DNA of 64,000 bases from Stenotrophomonas pavanii (GTDB lineage Bacteria; Pseudomonadota; Gammaproteobacteria; Xanthomonadales; Xanthomonadaceae): NCBI RefSeq assembly GCF_900101175.1, contig NZ_FNFQ01000009.1, forward strand, positions 148,396 to 212,395, read 5' to 3'. Position numbers and translations under genes: made by a program. Below the pieces are notes generated by a model. It was given only the letters and a program-made list of their open reading frames with translations, searched no databases and was not told the DNA's origin. Shown piece by piece: positions 8,243 to 18,033 of the stretch (position 1 is its first letter; each line of letters starts with the position of its first letter).

Positions 8243-8992
8243 GTGACCCGTAGACTCGTACTGTTGCGCCATGGCCAGAGCCAGTGGAACCTGGACAACC
8301 GCTTCACCGGCTGGGTCGATGTCGACCTGACCGAGCAGGGGCGTCGCGAAGCGGCCGCCGCCGGCCGCCTGATGCGCGAGGAAGGCCTGCAGTTCGACGT
8401 TGCGCACACTTCCGTGCTCAAGCGCGCCATCCACACCCTGCAGGGTGCGCTGGCCGAGCTGGAGCAGGACTGGCTGCCGGTGAACAAGTCCTGGCGCCTC
8501 AACGAGCGGCACTACGGCGGCCTGCAGGGGCTGGACAAGGCCGAGACCGCGGCCAAGCACGGCGAAGAGCAGGTCAAGGTCTGGCGTCGTTCGTACGACA
8601 TCCCGCCGCCGCCGATGGACCTGGAAGATCCGGGCCACCCGATCCATGACCGCCGCTACGCCGGCCTGGACCGCAACGCGCTGCCGGGCACCGAGTCGCT
8701 GGCCATCACCCTGGACCGCGTGCTGCCGTACTGGCACGACGCCATCGCACCGCAGCTGAAGGACGGCAAGACCGTACTGGTCACCGCGCACGGCAACTCG
8801 CTGCGCGCGCTGTACAAGTACCTCAACAATGTCTCGCGCGAGGAGATCCTCGAGCTGAACATCCCCACCGGCATCCCGCTGCTGTTCGAACTGAACGATG
8901 ACCTGACCGTGCAGTCGTTCCGCTACCTGGGCGACCCGGAAGCAGCACGCGAGGCTGCCGAAGCCGTGGCCAACCAGGGCAAGGCGAAGTAA
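8243..8992 (+). CDS. gpmA: 2,3-bisphosphoglycerate-dependent phosphoglycerate mutase
   Basis: The product has 249 aa and a GTG start at 8243 preceded by TTGGAGA. The phosphohistidine motif '[11 protein letters not shown]' sits at residues 6-16 (His10), with '[13 protein letters not shown]' behind it, and the second catalytic region is '[13 protein letters not shown]'. The length is that of the dimeric or tetrameric dPGM of bacteria. It interconverts 3- and 2-phosphoglycerate in glycolysis and gluconeogenesis. It is a single-gene unit with its own rho-independent terminator. Confidence 0.96.
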   Translation: MTRRLVLLRHGQSQWNLDNRFTGWVDVDLTEQGRREAAAAGRLMREEGLQFDVAHTSVLKRAIHTLQGALAELEQDWLPVNKSWRLNERHYGGLQGLDKAETAAKHGEEQVKVWRRSYDIPPPPMDLEDPGHPIHDRRYAGLDRNALPGTESLAITLDRVLPYWHDAIAPQLKDGKTVLVTAHGNSLRALYKYLNNVSREEILELNIPTGIPLLFELNDDLTVQSFRYLGDPEAAREAAEAVANQGKAK

Positions 8993-9000
8993 GAAGCAGA

Positions 9001-9030
9001 AGGCCGGCGCAAGCCGGCCTTTCTTTTTCT
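9001..9030 (+). terminator. Rho-independent terminator of gpmA
   Basis: The 8-bp stem AGGCCGGC / GCCGGCCT with loop GCAA is followed by TTCTTTTTCT, directly behind the gpmA stop. Confidence 0.9.
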
Positions 9031-9120
9031 AGAGCCGAGCCCACGCTCGGCCGCTTTGGGCTTTCGCCGCAGGAAGCATGAACCCGGAACGGAGAGCAGT
9101 CGAGCATGGCTCGACTCTAC
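9030..9120. repeat. SMAG repeat dimer, worn at one end
   Basis: The left hairpin is CCGAGC-CCAC-GCTCGG with its GTAG head changed to CTAG; the right hairpin AGTCGAGC-ATG-GCTCGACT ends with the inverted head CTAC at 9120. It occupies most of the 210-bp gap between gpmA and the M13 peptidase gene. Confidence 0.7.
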
Positions 9121-9202
9121 AGAAGCCGCGTGCTGTGACCTTTGGCCGGTCCCCGGCGTCGCTCCCCCGGCTACCCTGTGAAATTACCCGCAGGAGAGCC
9201 TC

Positions 9203-11296
9203 ATGAACGTCCGCAACCTGGTCCCGCTGGGCCTGACCATCGCCATCGCTGCCTCACTGGCGGCGTGTGGCAAGAACGAAACCGCCCCGGCGGCCAGTGC
9301 CGACGCCAAGCCGGCCTTCGACCTGTCGCAGATCAAGACGCCGCTGATCTCGCTCAACAGCGCCGACCTCGATCCGGCCATTTCGGCCTGTACCGACCTC
9401 AATGGCTTCGTCAACAGCAAGTGGCTGAAGGCCAACCCGGTGCCGGGCGACCAGACCACCTGGGGCAGCTTCGAGATCCTGCGCGAGCGCTCGCTGGAAG
9501 TGCAGCACGCGCTGGTGCAGCAGGCCGCCGCCAGCCAGGCCAAGGCCGGCTCGGTGGAAGCCAAGATCGGTGACATCTGGAAGACCGGCAACGACGAAGC
9601 GAAGATCGAAGCTGCCGGCCTGGCGCCGCTGCAGCCGCAGCTGGACAAGATCGCCGCGCTGAACGACACCGCCGCCATCACCCGGTACCTGCGCGACAGC
9701 CAGGCCGAGGGCAAGGGCGTGCTGTTCTCGCTGTTCGCCAATGCCGACTACAAGGATTCGGCCAACGTCATCGCCTACGTCGGCCAGGGTGGCCTGGGCC
9801 TGCCGGAGAAGGGCTACTACTTCGACGATGCGCAGGCCAAGATCCGCGATGCCTACGTGGCCTACATCGCACAGGTGCTGACCCTGTCCGGCGTGGACGC
9901 GGCGCAGGCCGCCGAGCAGGCCAAGGCCGTGATGGCCTTCGAAACCCGCCTGGCCAAGGCCTCGATGTCGCGCATCGAAATGCGTGATCCGGCCAAGCGC
10001 TACAACCCGCTCAGCGCCGCCGACGCCGACAGGCTGACCCCGAACTTCAGCTGGACCGCGCTGTTCGACACCCTGAAGGTGCCGGCCGCGCAGAAGTTCT
10101 CGCTGGCCCAGCCCGGCTTCTTCAGTGAAATGGACAAGATGCTCGCCGACGTGCCGGCCAGCACCTGGCAGGCCTATCTGCGCTTCCACACCATCGACGA
10201 CGCCTCGCCGTACCTGAGCAGCCAGTTCGAGAAGGCCAACTTCGATTTCTACGGCACCACCCTGCGCGGCCAGAAGGAAATGCAGCCGCGCTGGAAGCGC
10301 GTGCTGGAGTCGGTAAACGGTGGCATGGGTGAAGCGCTGGGCCAGCTGTACGTCGACGCCGTGTTTCCGGCCGAGTCGAAGGTCGCCATGCAGCACCTGG
10401 TGGAGAACCTGTCGCAGGCGCTGAAGGCGCGCCTGGAGCAGCTGCCGTGGATGGGCGAAGAAACCAAGAAGAAGGCGCTGGAAAAGTGGGCCAGCTTCAC
10501 CCCGAAGATCGGTTACCCGGACAAGTGGCGTGACTGGGCGGGCCTGCAGACCAACGGCGACAGCTACCTGGGCAACATGCAGGCGGCGCGGGCGTTCAAC
10601 TACCGCTACATGCTGGACAAGATCGGCAAGCCGGTGGACAAGACCGAGTGGGGCATGACCCCGCAGACCGTCAACGCGTACTACAACGCCACCAAGAACG
10701 AGATCGTGTTCCCGGCGGCGATCCTGCAGGCGCCGTTCTTCGACGCCAAGGCCGATCCGGCGCTGAACTACGGCGGCATCGGTGCGGTCATCGGCCACGA
10801 GATGATGCATGGCTACGACGACTCGGGCAGCCAGTTCGCCGCCAACGGCAACTTCGACAACTGGTGGACCGACGCGGACCGCAAGGCCTTCACCGAGCGT
10901 ACCGACCAGCTGGTCGCGCAGTTCGACGGCTATGAAGCGGTGCCGGGGGTGAACGTGAAGGGCAAGCTGACCCTGGGCGAGAACATCGGCGACCTGGGCG
11001 GGCTGACCGTGGCCTATGACGCGCTGCAGATGGCGCTGAAGGAAGACCCGAAGGCGAATGTCGAGGTCGATGGCCACAGCCAGGACCAGCGCTTCTTCAT
11101 GAACTGGGCCACGGTGTGGCGCCGCAATTTCACCGATGGTGAGCTGCGCGTCCGCCTCAACACCGATCCGCATGCGCCGGCCAACTTCCGTGCCAACGGT
11201 GCGCCGTCGAACATGCCTTCGTTCGCGGCCGCCTTCCAGTGCAAGGCCGGCGATGCAATGGTGCGTGCCGACGACAAGCGCGTGGTGATCTGGTAA
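9203..11296 (+). CDS. M13-family zinc metallopeptidase lipoprotein
   Basis: The product is 697 aa from the ATG at 9203 (CAGGAGAG ribosome site). The N-terminus is a lipoprotein signal with lipobox L-A-A-C. The neprilysin-type catalytic core is complete: 'VNAYYNATKNEIVFPA', the zinc motif HEMMH (H532, E533, H536) and 'GENIGDLGG' with the third ligand Glu593. The length and layout match bacterial PepO/neprilysin homologues of xanthomonads. It probably cleaves short peptides in the periplasm, anchored to a membrane. It is a single gene with a terminator behind it. Confidence 0.92.
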   Translation: MNVRNLVPLGLTIAIAASLAACGKNETAPAASADAKPAFDLSQIKTPLISLNSADLDPAISACTDLNGFVNSKWLKANPVPGDQTTWGSFEILRERSLEVQHALVQQAAASQAKAGSVEAKIGDIWKTGNDEAKIEAAGLAPLQPQLDKIAALNDTAAITRYLRDSQAEGKGVLFSLFANADYKDSANVIAYVGQGGLGLPEKGYYFDDAQAKIRDAYVAYIAQVLTLSGVDAAQAAEQAKAVMAFETRLAKASMSRIEMRDPAKRYNPLSAADADRLTPNFSWTALFDTLKVPAAQKFSLAQPGFFSEMDKMLADVPASTWQAYLRFHTIDDASPYLSSQFEKANFDFYGTTLRGQKEMQPRWKRVLESVNGGMGEALGQLYVDAVFPAESKVAMQHLVENLSQALKARLEQLPWMGEETKKKALEKWASFTPKIGYPDKWRDWAGLQTNGDSYLGNMQAARAFNYRYMLDKIGKPVDKTEWGMTPQTVNAYYNATKNEIVFPAAILQAPFFDAKADPALNYGGIGAVIGHEMMHGYDDSGSQFAANGNFDNWWTDADRKAFTERTDQLVAQFDGYEAVPGVNVKGKLTLGENIGDLGGLTVAYDALQMALKEDPKANVEVDGHSQDQRFFMNWATVWRRNFTDGELRVRLNTDPHAPANFRANGAPSNMPSFAAAFQCKAGDAMVRADDKRVVIW

Positions 11297-11323
11297 TCGA
11301 TCACCCGTGAACGCGTGATGCGA

Positions 11324-11350
11324 AAGGCCCGGCGAATGCCGGGCCTTTTG
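11324..11350 (+). terminator. Rho-independent terminator of the M13 peptidase gene
   Basis: The 10-bp stem AAGGCCCGGC / GCCGGGCCTT with loop GAAT is followed by a short T-rich tail (TTGT). Confidence 0.8.
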
Positions 11351-11380
11351 TCGTCCAGGCCGGCAGCACAGCGCCGACTG

Positions 11381-11467
11381 GTAGAGTCGACTGTTAGTCG
11401 ACTATCGCGCGCAGCGCGGGATTTTCGCGATCTGGACGAAGAGCAGTCGACTAACAGTCGACTCTAC
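11381..11467. repeat. SMAG repeat dimer (GTCGACT subtype)
   Basis: It starts GTAGAGTCGACTGTTAGTCG and ends with the inverted copy ...CAGTCGACTCTAC, the same type and nearly the same length as the copy at 2248-2335. It lies between the convergent M13 and HD-GYP genes. Confidence 0.88.
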
Positions 11468-11496
11468 CGGCGGGTTGTTTCACCGTCGGGAAGATC

Positions 11497-12114
11497 TCAG
11501 GCCAGCGCCGGCGCGCGCGCCAGCATGCGATGGAAGCGCTGCAGCACGTAGGGGTCCACCAGCCCGCCGGACTGCGCTTCGATGATCCGCAACGCGGTTT
11601 CGTGCTCCATCGCATCGCGATACGGGCGTACGCTGGTCAGCGCATCGTAGGCATCGACGATGGTGACGATGCGCGCGCCCAGCGGGATGGCCTCGCCGCG
11701 CAATCCGTCGGGGTAGCCGCTGCCATCGAAGGCTTCGTGATGGGCGCGGATCAGCCGTGCTACCGGTGCGGCATCGCTGCGGCCGGTGGCCAGGAAGATA
11801 TGCTCGCCGCGCACCGGATGCTCGCGCATGATCGCGCGTTCTTCTTCGGTATGCTGGCGCGGCGCCAGCAGAACATCGTCGGGTATGCCGATCTTGCCGA
11901 TGTCGTGGAAGCGTGCGGCCAGGCCGATCTGTGCACAGGCCGGGGGGGCGAGATCGCAGTGCGTGGCCAGGCAGCGGGCCAGCAGGCCCACGCGGTCGCA
12001 GTGGTGACGGGTGTAGGCGTCGCGCATCTGCAGCGACATCGAGAGGGCATCGATCAGGCAGGCCTGCGCGTGCAGCAGGTCGGGGGCGGGTACGGCGTCA
12101 GGAAACATGGTCAT
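11497..12114 (-). CDS. HD-GYP domain phosphodiesterase
   Basis: The 205-aa protein consists of little more than one HD-GYP domain. The signature residues are present: the HD pair in 'ARFHDIGKIGIPD' (H70, D71) and 'AHHEAFDGSGYPDGLRGEAIP' around residues 124-143, giving the complete HHE-DGxGYP motif. Proteins of this family hydrolyse c-di-GMP to pGpG/GMP. There is no receiver or PAS domain; about 25 residues precede the domain. Regulation is therefore not visible. It stands alone, 46 bp downstream of mfd on the same strand, so it may be read from the mfd transcript. Confidence 0.9.
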   Translation of the reverse strand: MTMFPDAVPAPDLLHAQACLIDALSMSLQMRDAYTRHHCDRVGLLARCLATHCDLAPPACAQIGLAARFHDIGKIGIPDDVLLAPRQHTEEERAIMREHPVRGEHIFLATGRSDAAPVARLIRAHHEAFDGSGYPDGLRGEAIPLGARIVTIVDAYDALTSVRPYRDAMEHETALRIIEAQSGGLVDPYVLQRFHRMLARAPALA

Positions 12115-12160
12115 CAGCCCGCACCGGCTGCGCGCCGATGCGGGTGTGCGGGGGGGGCGA

Positions 12161-15100
12161 TCAACCCGGGGCGAGGGTGGTCAGAAGGGCGCGGGCCGCG
12201 TTGAAGCGGTCTTCCGGCAACGGCAGCGGATGCTTGATGCGCAGCTTGTCAGGCCCTTCCATGGCGTAGAGGTTCGGTTGCTTCTGGATCAGCTGGATCA
12301 CCGCCATCGGGTCGATGTTGGGCTTGGACTCGAACACGATGCGGCCACCGTTCTCGCCCAGGTCCAGCTTGCGGATGCCCAGCGTGTTGGCCTTCAACTT
12401 CAGCTCGGCGATGGCGAACAGGTGCTTGGCCGCATCCGGCAGCAGGCCGAAGCGGTCGATCATCTCCACCTGCAGCTCACGCAGCGCGTCGCTGTCGCGC
12501 GCGCTGGAAATACGCTTGTACAGCGTCAGGCGGGTGTGCACGTCGGGCAGGTAGTCTTCCGGGATCAGCGCCGGCACATGCAGCTCGACCTCGGCGCCGC
12601 GTACTTCCTCGCCGGCATCCAGGTCGGGCAGCTTGCCCAGCCTGATGCTGCGCACCGCGCGCTCCAGCAGCTCGGTGTACAGGCTGAAGCCGACTTCGGC
12701 CATCTGCCCGCTCTGGTCCTCGCCGAGCAGTTCACCGGCGCCACGGATCTCCAGGTCGTGCGTGGCCAGGGTGAAACCGGCACCCAGCTCGTCCATCGAG
12801 GCGATCGCTTCCAGGCGCTTTTCGGCATCGGGCGTGATCGCGCGGCGGTCAGGAGTGATCAGGTAGGCGTAGGCGCGGTGGTGTGAACGCCCGACGCGGC
12901 CGCGCAGCTGATGCAGCTGGGCCAGGCCGAAGCGGTCGGCGCGGTTGATGATGATGGTGTTGGCGTTGGGGATGTCGATGCCGGACTCGATGATCGTGGT
13001 CGACAGCAGCACGTTGAAGCGCTGCTTCTGGAAATCCAGCATCACCTTTTCCAGCTCGCGCTCGGGCATCTGCCCGTGCGCGATACCGATACGGGCTTCG
13101 GGCACCAGCTCGGACAGCTCGCGCTGCATGCGGCCGATGCTCTCCACGTCGTTGTGCAGGAAGTACAGCTGGCCACCACGCGCCAGCTCGCGCTGGAACG
13201 CCTCGCGCAGCAGCGCGTTGTCCCACTGGGTGATGAAGGTCTGCACCGCCAGCCGGTTCGGCGGCGGCGTGGCGATGATCGACAGGTCGCGCAGGCCGGC
13301 CATGGCCATGTTCAACGTGCGCGGGATCGGCGTGGCGGTCAGGGTCAGCAGGTGCACGTTGGCGCGCAGCGCCTTCAGCGCTTCCTTCTGGCGCACGCCG
13401 AAACGCTGCTCTTCGTCGACGATGACCATGCCCAGGTCCTTGAACTTCACGTCCGGCTGCAGCAGGCGGTGGGTGCCGACGATCACGTCGATGGTGCCGG
13501 CGGCGACCTTCTCCAGTTCGGCCTTGATTTCCTTGCTGGTCTTGAAGCGCGACAGCACCTCGACCTTCAGCGGGTAATCGGCGAAACGGTCGCGGAAATT
13601 GCGGTAGTGCTGCTCGGCCAGCAGCGTGGTTGGCACCAGCACCGCCACCTGCTTGCCGGCGCTGGCCGCGGCGAAGGCAGCCCGCACCGCAACCTCGGTC
13701 TTGCCGAAGCCGACGTCGCCGCAGACCACGCGGTCCATCGGCTGGCTGCTGGCCAGGTCACGCAGCGTGGCATCGATCGCCGCCAGCTGGTCCGGGGTTT
13801 CCTCAAACGGGAAACCGGCCGCGAACGGCTCGTACATCGCGCGGTCCACCTGCAATGCCAGGCCGGCACGCGCCTGGCGGCGGGCCTGGATCTCCAGCAG
13901 TTCGGCGGCAACGTCGCGCACCTTCTCGGCGGCCTTGCGCTTGGCCTTGCTCCACTGCTCGCCACCGAGCGAGTGCAGCGGCGCGGTTTCCGGCGACGCA
14001 CCGGAGTAGCGGCTGATCAGGTGCAGCTGCGCGACCGGCACATACAGCCGGTCGCCCTTGGCGTACTCGATTTCCAGGAACTCGCCGGGCATGCCGCCGA
14101 CATCCATTGCGATCAGGCCACGGTAGCGGCCGACGCCATGGTCCTCGTGCACGATCGGCGCGCCTTCGGTCAGTTCGCCGAGGTCGCGGATGATCGCTTC
14201 CGGCTCGCGCCCGGCACGGCGCGTGCGGCGGGTGCTGCCGGCGCGCTCGGGGAACAGCTGGCGCTCGGTCAGCACCGCGATGCGCGGGTCGTCCAGCGCG
14301 AAGCCATCTTCCAGCGGCGCCACCGCGATCGCGAAGCGCGCATCGTCGGCGAGGAAGCCGGGCAGGTCGGCCACCACCGGCGGCTTCAGTTCAGCGGCCT
14401 GCAACACTTCCAGCAGGGCCTCGCGGCGGCCGGGCGAATCGGCCGCGATCAGCACCCGGCCCGGGTAATGGCCGAGGAAGGATTTCAGCGCTTCGCCGGC
14501 CGGCGCATCGCGCGCCGCCACCGGCAGCGGTGGCAGCGGCTGGTCGCCCAGCGCGTGCGCGTCGGCGATGCGCGCATGGTCAGCCGACCACACCTCGATG
14601 CGCGGGGCATCGTTCAGGCGCTCGCGCAGCAGCTCCGGCGACAGGTACAACGCCGACGGCGGCAGCAGCGGGCGCTCCACATCATGGCGGCGCTGCTCAT
14701 AGCGGTCCGCGGTCTGCGCCCAGAACGCGACGGACGCTTCATACGCACCGGCACAGACCACCGGCAGGCTGCCGCTGGGCAGGTAGTCGAACAGGGTTGC
14801 GGTGCGTTCGAAGAACAGCGGCAGGTAGTACTCGACGCCGGCCGGCGCCAGTCCGGACTTCAGGTCCTGGTACAGCGAACTGCGCCGGGTATCGACATCG
14901 AACCGCTCGCGCAGCGTGGCCAGCACGCGGGCGATGCTGGCTTCATCCATCGGCACTTCGCGGCCGGGCAGCATGTGCACGGCGTCGACCTTGTCCAGCG
15001 AGCGCTGGCTTTCCGGGTCGAAGGCGCGGATCGAGTCGATGTCCTCGTCCAGCAGCTCGATCCGCAGCGGCTCGTCGGCCCCCATCGGGAACACGTCGAG

Positions 15101-15625
15101 CAGGCCACCGCGCACGGCGAAGTCACCCGGGTCCATCACCTGCGGCACGTTGCGGTAGCCGGCGCTTTCCAGGCGCCGCCTCTCGGCGTCCAGGTCCAGG
15201 CGCTGGCCGACTTTCAGGTCGAAGCTGCCACCGATCACGTAGCTGCGCGGGGCCAGCTGCTGCAGCAGGGTCTGCACCGGCACGATCACCAGGCCGCGCT
15301 TCAGCGTGGGCAGGCGGTGCAGGGCGGCCAGGCGCTGCGAGATGATGTCCGGGTGTGGGCTGAAGCGGTCGTAGGGCAGGGTTTCCCAGTCCGGGAAGGC
15401 GACCACCGGCACGGCCGGGTCGCCGCCGAGCAGGGTCTGCAGGTCGGCTTCGAGCTGGTTGGCCCCGTGGTTGTCACGGGCGATCACCAGCAGCGGGGCA
15501 TCGTGCGCGCGCGCGGCCTGGGCCAGGTACCAGGCCAGGGCGGTCGGCGATGCGGGAGCGCGCCACCAGGCGCGGAGCTGGCCGGCGCGCGGCAGCGGCG
15601 GGGCGGGGTATGAGGTACGCGACAT
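12161..15625 (-). CDS. mfd: Transcription-repair coupling factor
   Basis: The 1154-aa protein has the full Mfd architecture: a UvrB-like N-terminal region ('FPDWETLPYDRFSPH'), the RNA-polymerase interaction domain ('HEDHGVGRYRGL'), and the RecG-like motor with Walker A 'GDVGFGKTEV', 'DEEQRFGVRQKE' and 'TATPIPRTLNMA'. The C-terminal TRCF domain ends the protein. It dislodges RNA polymerase stalled at lesions and recruits UvrA. The start at 15625 follows from alignment with the family. A long open frame on the opposite strand is only a composition shadow. Confidence 0.97.
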   Translation of the reverse strand: MSRTSYPAPPLPRAGQLRAWWRAPASPTALAWYLAQAARAHDAPLLVIARDNHGANQLEADLQTLLGGDPAVPVVAFPDWETLPYDRFSPHPDIISQRLAALHRLPTLKRGLVIVPVQTLLQQLAPRSYVIGGSFDLKVGQRLDLDAERRRLESAGYRNVPQVMDPGDFAVRGGLLDVFPMGADEPLRIELLDEDIDSIRAFDPESQRSLDKVDAVHMLPGREVPMDEASIARVLATLRERFDVDTRRSSLYQDLKSGLAPAGVEYYLPLFFERTATLFDYLPSGSLPVVCAGAYEASVAFWAQTADRYEQRRHDVERPLLPPSALYLSPELLRERLNDAPRIEVWSADHARIADAHALGDQPLPPLPVAARDAPAGEALKSFLGHYPGRVLIAADSPGRREALLEVLQAAELKPPVVADLPGFLADDARFAIAVAPLEDGFALDDPRIAVLTERQLFPERAGSTRRTRRAGREPEAIIRDLGELTEGAPIVHEDHGVGRYRGLIAMDVGGMPGEFLEIEYAKGDRLYVPVAQLHLISRYSGASPETAPLHSLGGEQWSKAKRKAAEKVRDVAAELLEIQARRQARAGLALQVDRAMYEPFAAGFPFEETPDQLAAIDATLRDLASSQPMDRVVCGDVGFGKTEVAVRAAFAAASAGKQVAVLVPTTLLAEQHYRNFRDRFADYPLKVEVLSRFKTSKEIKAELEKVAAGTIDVIVGTHRLLQPDVKFKDLGMVIVDEEQRFGVRQKEALKALRANVHLLTLTATPIPRTLNMAMAGLRDLSIIATPPPNRLAVQTFITQWDNALLREAFQRELARGGQLYFLHNDVESIGRMQRELSELVPEARIGIAHGQMPERELEKVMLDFQKQRFNVLLSTTIIESGIDIPNANTIIINRADRFGLAQLHQLRGRVGRSHHRAYAYLITPDRRAITPDAEKRLEAIASMDELGAGFTLATHDLEIRGAGELLGEDQSGQMAEVGFSLYTELLERAVRSIRLGKLPDLDAGEEVRGAEVELHVPALIPEDYLPDVHTRLTLYKRISSARDSDALRELQVEMIDRFGLLPDAAKHLFAIAELKLKANTLGIRKLDLGENGGRIVFESKPNIDPMAVIQLIQKQPNLYAMEGPDKLRIKHPLPLPEDRFNAARALLTTLAPG

Positions 15626-15666
15626 GGACCGCCGATTTTAGCAGAAGCCCGGTCAACGCCCGTCGG

Positions 15667-15741
15667 GTCGTGCCGGCCGCTGGCTGGCCGCCTCATGTAC
15701 CGTTGGGGTTTGGCAATGCCGGCCAGCGGCCGGCATTACCG
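15667..15741. repeat. SMAG-type palindrome pair (CCGGCC subtype)
   Basis: A worn hairpin (GTCGTGCCGGCCGCTGGC...) is followed by an intact palindrome AATGCCGGCC-AGC-GGCCGGCATT that ends in the inverted head TTAC. It fills the gap between the mfd start and the GNAT gene. Confidence 0.65.
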
Positions 15742-15774
15742 GAATGCGTCGGCGGGCAAGGCCCGGCGCCTCCG

Positions 15775-16320
15775 TCAGTTGTCCAGCTCCAGCACCATGC
15801 GCACCAGCCCCTCGGCACCGGCCGGGTGCGGCACCGGCTTGAAGCCCAGCGAGGCGGCCAGCTGCTTCATCGGCTCGTTTTCGGCGGCAACATCGCCGTA
15901 CAGGCGGTCCAGGTACTTGCCACGGCCCCACTTCACCAGCTTGCGCATCAACTGCCGGCCCAGGCCCTGGCCGATCAGGAAGCGGCTGATCAGGATCGCG
16001 TACTCGGCCTCGCGGGTACCGGGGATGATCGAGGCCCGGGCAACCGCGCCGACCACCGCTTCGCCCGCAGGCAGCGATTCGGCTGCGACCAGGGTGATCT
16101 CGGTCTTGGGATTGGGATGGGTCAGGCGCTGGGTGGTTTCCGGCGACAGCTCGGTCACCGCCTGCAGGAAACGATCGCGGATTTCTTCCGGCCCGAACAG
16201 GCTGAACGCCGCTTGCAGCGGTGCGCCATCTTCCGGGCGGATGGGGCGGATCAGCAGCTCGTGGCCGCTGGGAGCCTTGAAGATCTCATGCCAGGGCGGC
16301 ATGCGGTTGCGAGTGGCCAT
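15775..16320 (-). CDS. GNAT-family N-acetyltransferase
   Basis: The 181-aa product is similar to the acetyltransferase domain found at the C-terminus of Pat-type protein acetyltransferases ('LLIRPIRPEDGAPLQAAF', 'RFLQAVTELSPET', 'EAEYAILISRFLIGQGLGRQLMRKLV'). The acetyl-CoA pyrophosphate loop is GQGLGR near residue 130. The ADP-forming acyl-CoA synthetase domain of full Pat proteins is absent. The substrate, whether protein or small molecule, cannot be told. It lies 94 bp downstream of rlmJ on the same strand. Confidence 0.82.
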   Translation of the reverse strand: MATRNRMPPWHEIFKAPSGHELLIRPIRPEDGAPLQAAFSLFGPEEIRDRFLQAVTELSPETTQRLTHPNPKTEITLVAAESLPAGEAVVGAVARASIIPGTREAEYAILISRFLIGQGLGRQLMRKLVKWGRGKYLDRLYGDVAAENEPMKQLAASLGFKPVPHPAGAEGLVRMVLELDN

Positions 16321-16415
16321 ACCGGGTGATTCCTTGGTGGTCCATCGATTGTGGCATCACCGGGGCTGCATTCCGTGAACGAAAGGCTCACGGCGGTACA
16401 GCCTCGTGAAGGCCG

Positions 16416-17273
16416 CTATTCGGGGGCTTTGAGCCAGTCCAGGCGGGTGCTGGCGCCGGGTTCGCCCAGGTGCTGTCGCAACGCCGGCAGGGCCGGGCCG
16501 ACCACCCGGTCGAACTGCCACGGCGGGTTGAGCAGCAGCATGCCACTGCCATTGAGGCGCAGCGGCGAGTCGTCCGGACGCACCAGGAACTCGATCGTCA
16601 TCGCCGATTTCACCGGCAGGGCGGAGGCCTTGCGCAGGAAATGCAGGATGGTGCGGCGCTGCTTGATCGGGAACCAGACCGCACAGGTCGCCTGCGGCCA
16701 GCGCGCCAGGGTCTCGGCCAGGGCGGCCAGGATGTTCTGGTATTCGGCGTCCTGCGCCTCGTACGGCGGGTCGATCAGCACCAGGCCCCGACCGATCTTG
16801 CTGCCGTTGAATTTCGGCGGCAGCAGCGAACGCAGCAGGGCGTAGCCGTCGCCGGCGCGCACGTCGACACGACTGTCATGGGCGAACAGTGCCTTCAGCG
16901 TGGCCATTTCAGCTTCCTGCAGCTCGCACACCGCCATCCGGTCCTGCGCACGCATCGCCTGGGCGCTCAGCAGCGGCGAACCGGGGTAATTGGTCAGTGC
17001 CCCCACCGGATTGTCGGCCTGCACGGCCTTCAGATAGCGCTCGACCACCTCCGGCAGCCTGGGCTGTGCCATCAGCCGCATGATCCCCGATTCGGCCTCC
17101 AGGGTCTTGCGGCTCTCTTCGCTGGCCAGCAGGTAGCGGCCGGCACCGCCGTGGGTGTCCAGCACGAAGAACGGGCTGTCCTTGCGCTTGAAGCTGTCGA
17201 TCAGGGCCAGCTGCACGATGTGTTTGAGCACGTCGGCGTGGTTGCCGGCATGGAAGGCGTGGCGATAGTTCAT
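16416..17273 (-). CDS. rlmJ: 23S rRNA m6A2030 methyltransferase RlmJ
   Basis: The 285-aa protein begins with the family hallmark 'MNYRHAFHAGNHADVLKH'. It carries a SAM-binding region ('FFVLDTHGGAGRYLL') and the catalytic motif D-P-P-Y ('VLIDPPYEAQDAEY') for N6 methylation of adenine. It methylates A2030 of 23S rRNA before full ribosome assembly. It is divergent from creB with 47 bp between the starts. Confidence 0.94.
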   Translation of the reverse strand: MNYRHAFHAGNHADVLKHIVQLALIDSFKRKDSPFFVLDTHGGAGRYLLASEESRKTLEAESGIMRLMAQPRLPEVVERYLKAVQADNPVGALTNYPGSPLLSAQAMRAQDRMAVCELQEAEMATLKALFAHDSRVDVRAGDGYALLRSLLPPKFNGSKIGRGLVLIDPPYEAQDAEYQNILAALAETLARWPQATCAVWFPIKQRRTILHFLRKASALPVKSAMTIEFLVRPDDSPLRLNGSGMLLLNPPWQFDRVVGPALPALRQHLGEPGASTRLDWLKAPE

Positions 17274-17320
17274 GGGCGGCAGTGTACGGGGCGGCGGCCG
17301 CAGCGGCTATGCTGCGCGCC

Positions 17321-18031
17321 ATGACAGCTCCCGTTGCCCATGTCCTGGTGGTCGAGGACGAAGCCGCCATCGCCGAAACCGTGCTGTACGCGCTGCGCAG
17401 CGAAGGCTATGCCGCCAGCCACTGCCTGCTCGGCGGGGAGGCCCTGCAGCGGCTGCAGGCCGGCGATATCGACGTGGTGGTGCTGGACGTGGGCCTGCCC
17501 GACCTCGGCGGTTTCGAGGTCTGCCGGCGGCTGCGCGCGCAGCCCGGGCCGGCGGCGCAGCTGCCGGTGATCTTCCTGACCGCCCGCAATGATGAAGTGG
17601 ACCGCGTGCTCGGCCTGGAGCTGGGCGCCGACGACTACATGACCAAGCCGTTCTCGCCGCGCGAACTGGTGGCGCGGGTGCGCGCGCGGCTGCGTCGTGC
17701 GGCACCGGCGTTGGCAGCAACCAGCGCCGAGGCGGGCTGGCAGGAACATGGCGCCTTCGCCATCGACCGCGAAGGCCGGCGCATCCGCTTCCGTGGCCAC
17801 GCGCTGGACCTGACCCGTTACGAGTACGCGCTGCTGGAGGCCCTGCTGCAGCGGCCGGGGGCGATCCTCAGCCGTGCCCAGCTGATGGATCGCGGATGGG
17901 ACAGCAGTGCCGACAGCGCCGACCGAACGGTCGACACCCACGTAAAGACCCTGCGCGCCAAGCTGCGCGCGGCCGGCGCCAGCGACCCGATCCGCACCCA
18001 CCGTGGCCTCGGCTACGCGCTGGAGGTCTAG
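17321..18031 (+). CDS. creB: Response regulator CreB
   Basis: The product is 236 aa from the ATG at 17321; an earlier in-frame ATG at 17282 would add a low-complexity Ala stretch. The receiver domain (1-120) has the acidic pocket 'VVEDE', the phosphoacceptor Asp in 'VVVLDVGLPDL', and 'FLTARN' and 'DDYMTKPF'. The C-terminal OmpR-type winged helix ends 'RTVDTHVKTLRAKLRAAG...IRTHRGLGYALEV'. With CreC and CreD it forms the cre locus. In related bacteria CreB activates creD and other genes through TTCAC direct repeats, and in pseudomonads the system responds to PBP4 inhibition. The stop is 2 bp before the creC start. Confidence 0.92.
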   Translation: MTAPVAHVLVVEDEAAIAETVLYALRSEGYAASHCLLGGEALQRLQAGDIDVVVLDVGLPDLGGFEVCRRLRAQPGPAAQLPVIFLTARNDEVDRVLGLELGADDYMTKPFSPRELVARVRARLRRAAPALAATSAEAGWQEHGAFAIDREGRRIRFRGHALDLTRYEYALLEALLQRPGAILSRAQLMDRGWDSSADSADRTVDTHVKTLRAKLRAAGASDPIRTHRGLGYALEV

Positions 18032-18033
18032 CC

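Noticed and set aside
12911..15613. A 900-codon open frame on the strand opposite mfd
   Set aside because: It is a composition shadow: in high-GC genes the antisense frame aligned with the third position lacks stops. The product is low-complexity Gln/Arg/His-rich, while mfd on the other strand has all family motifs.
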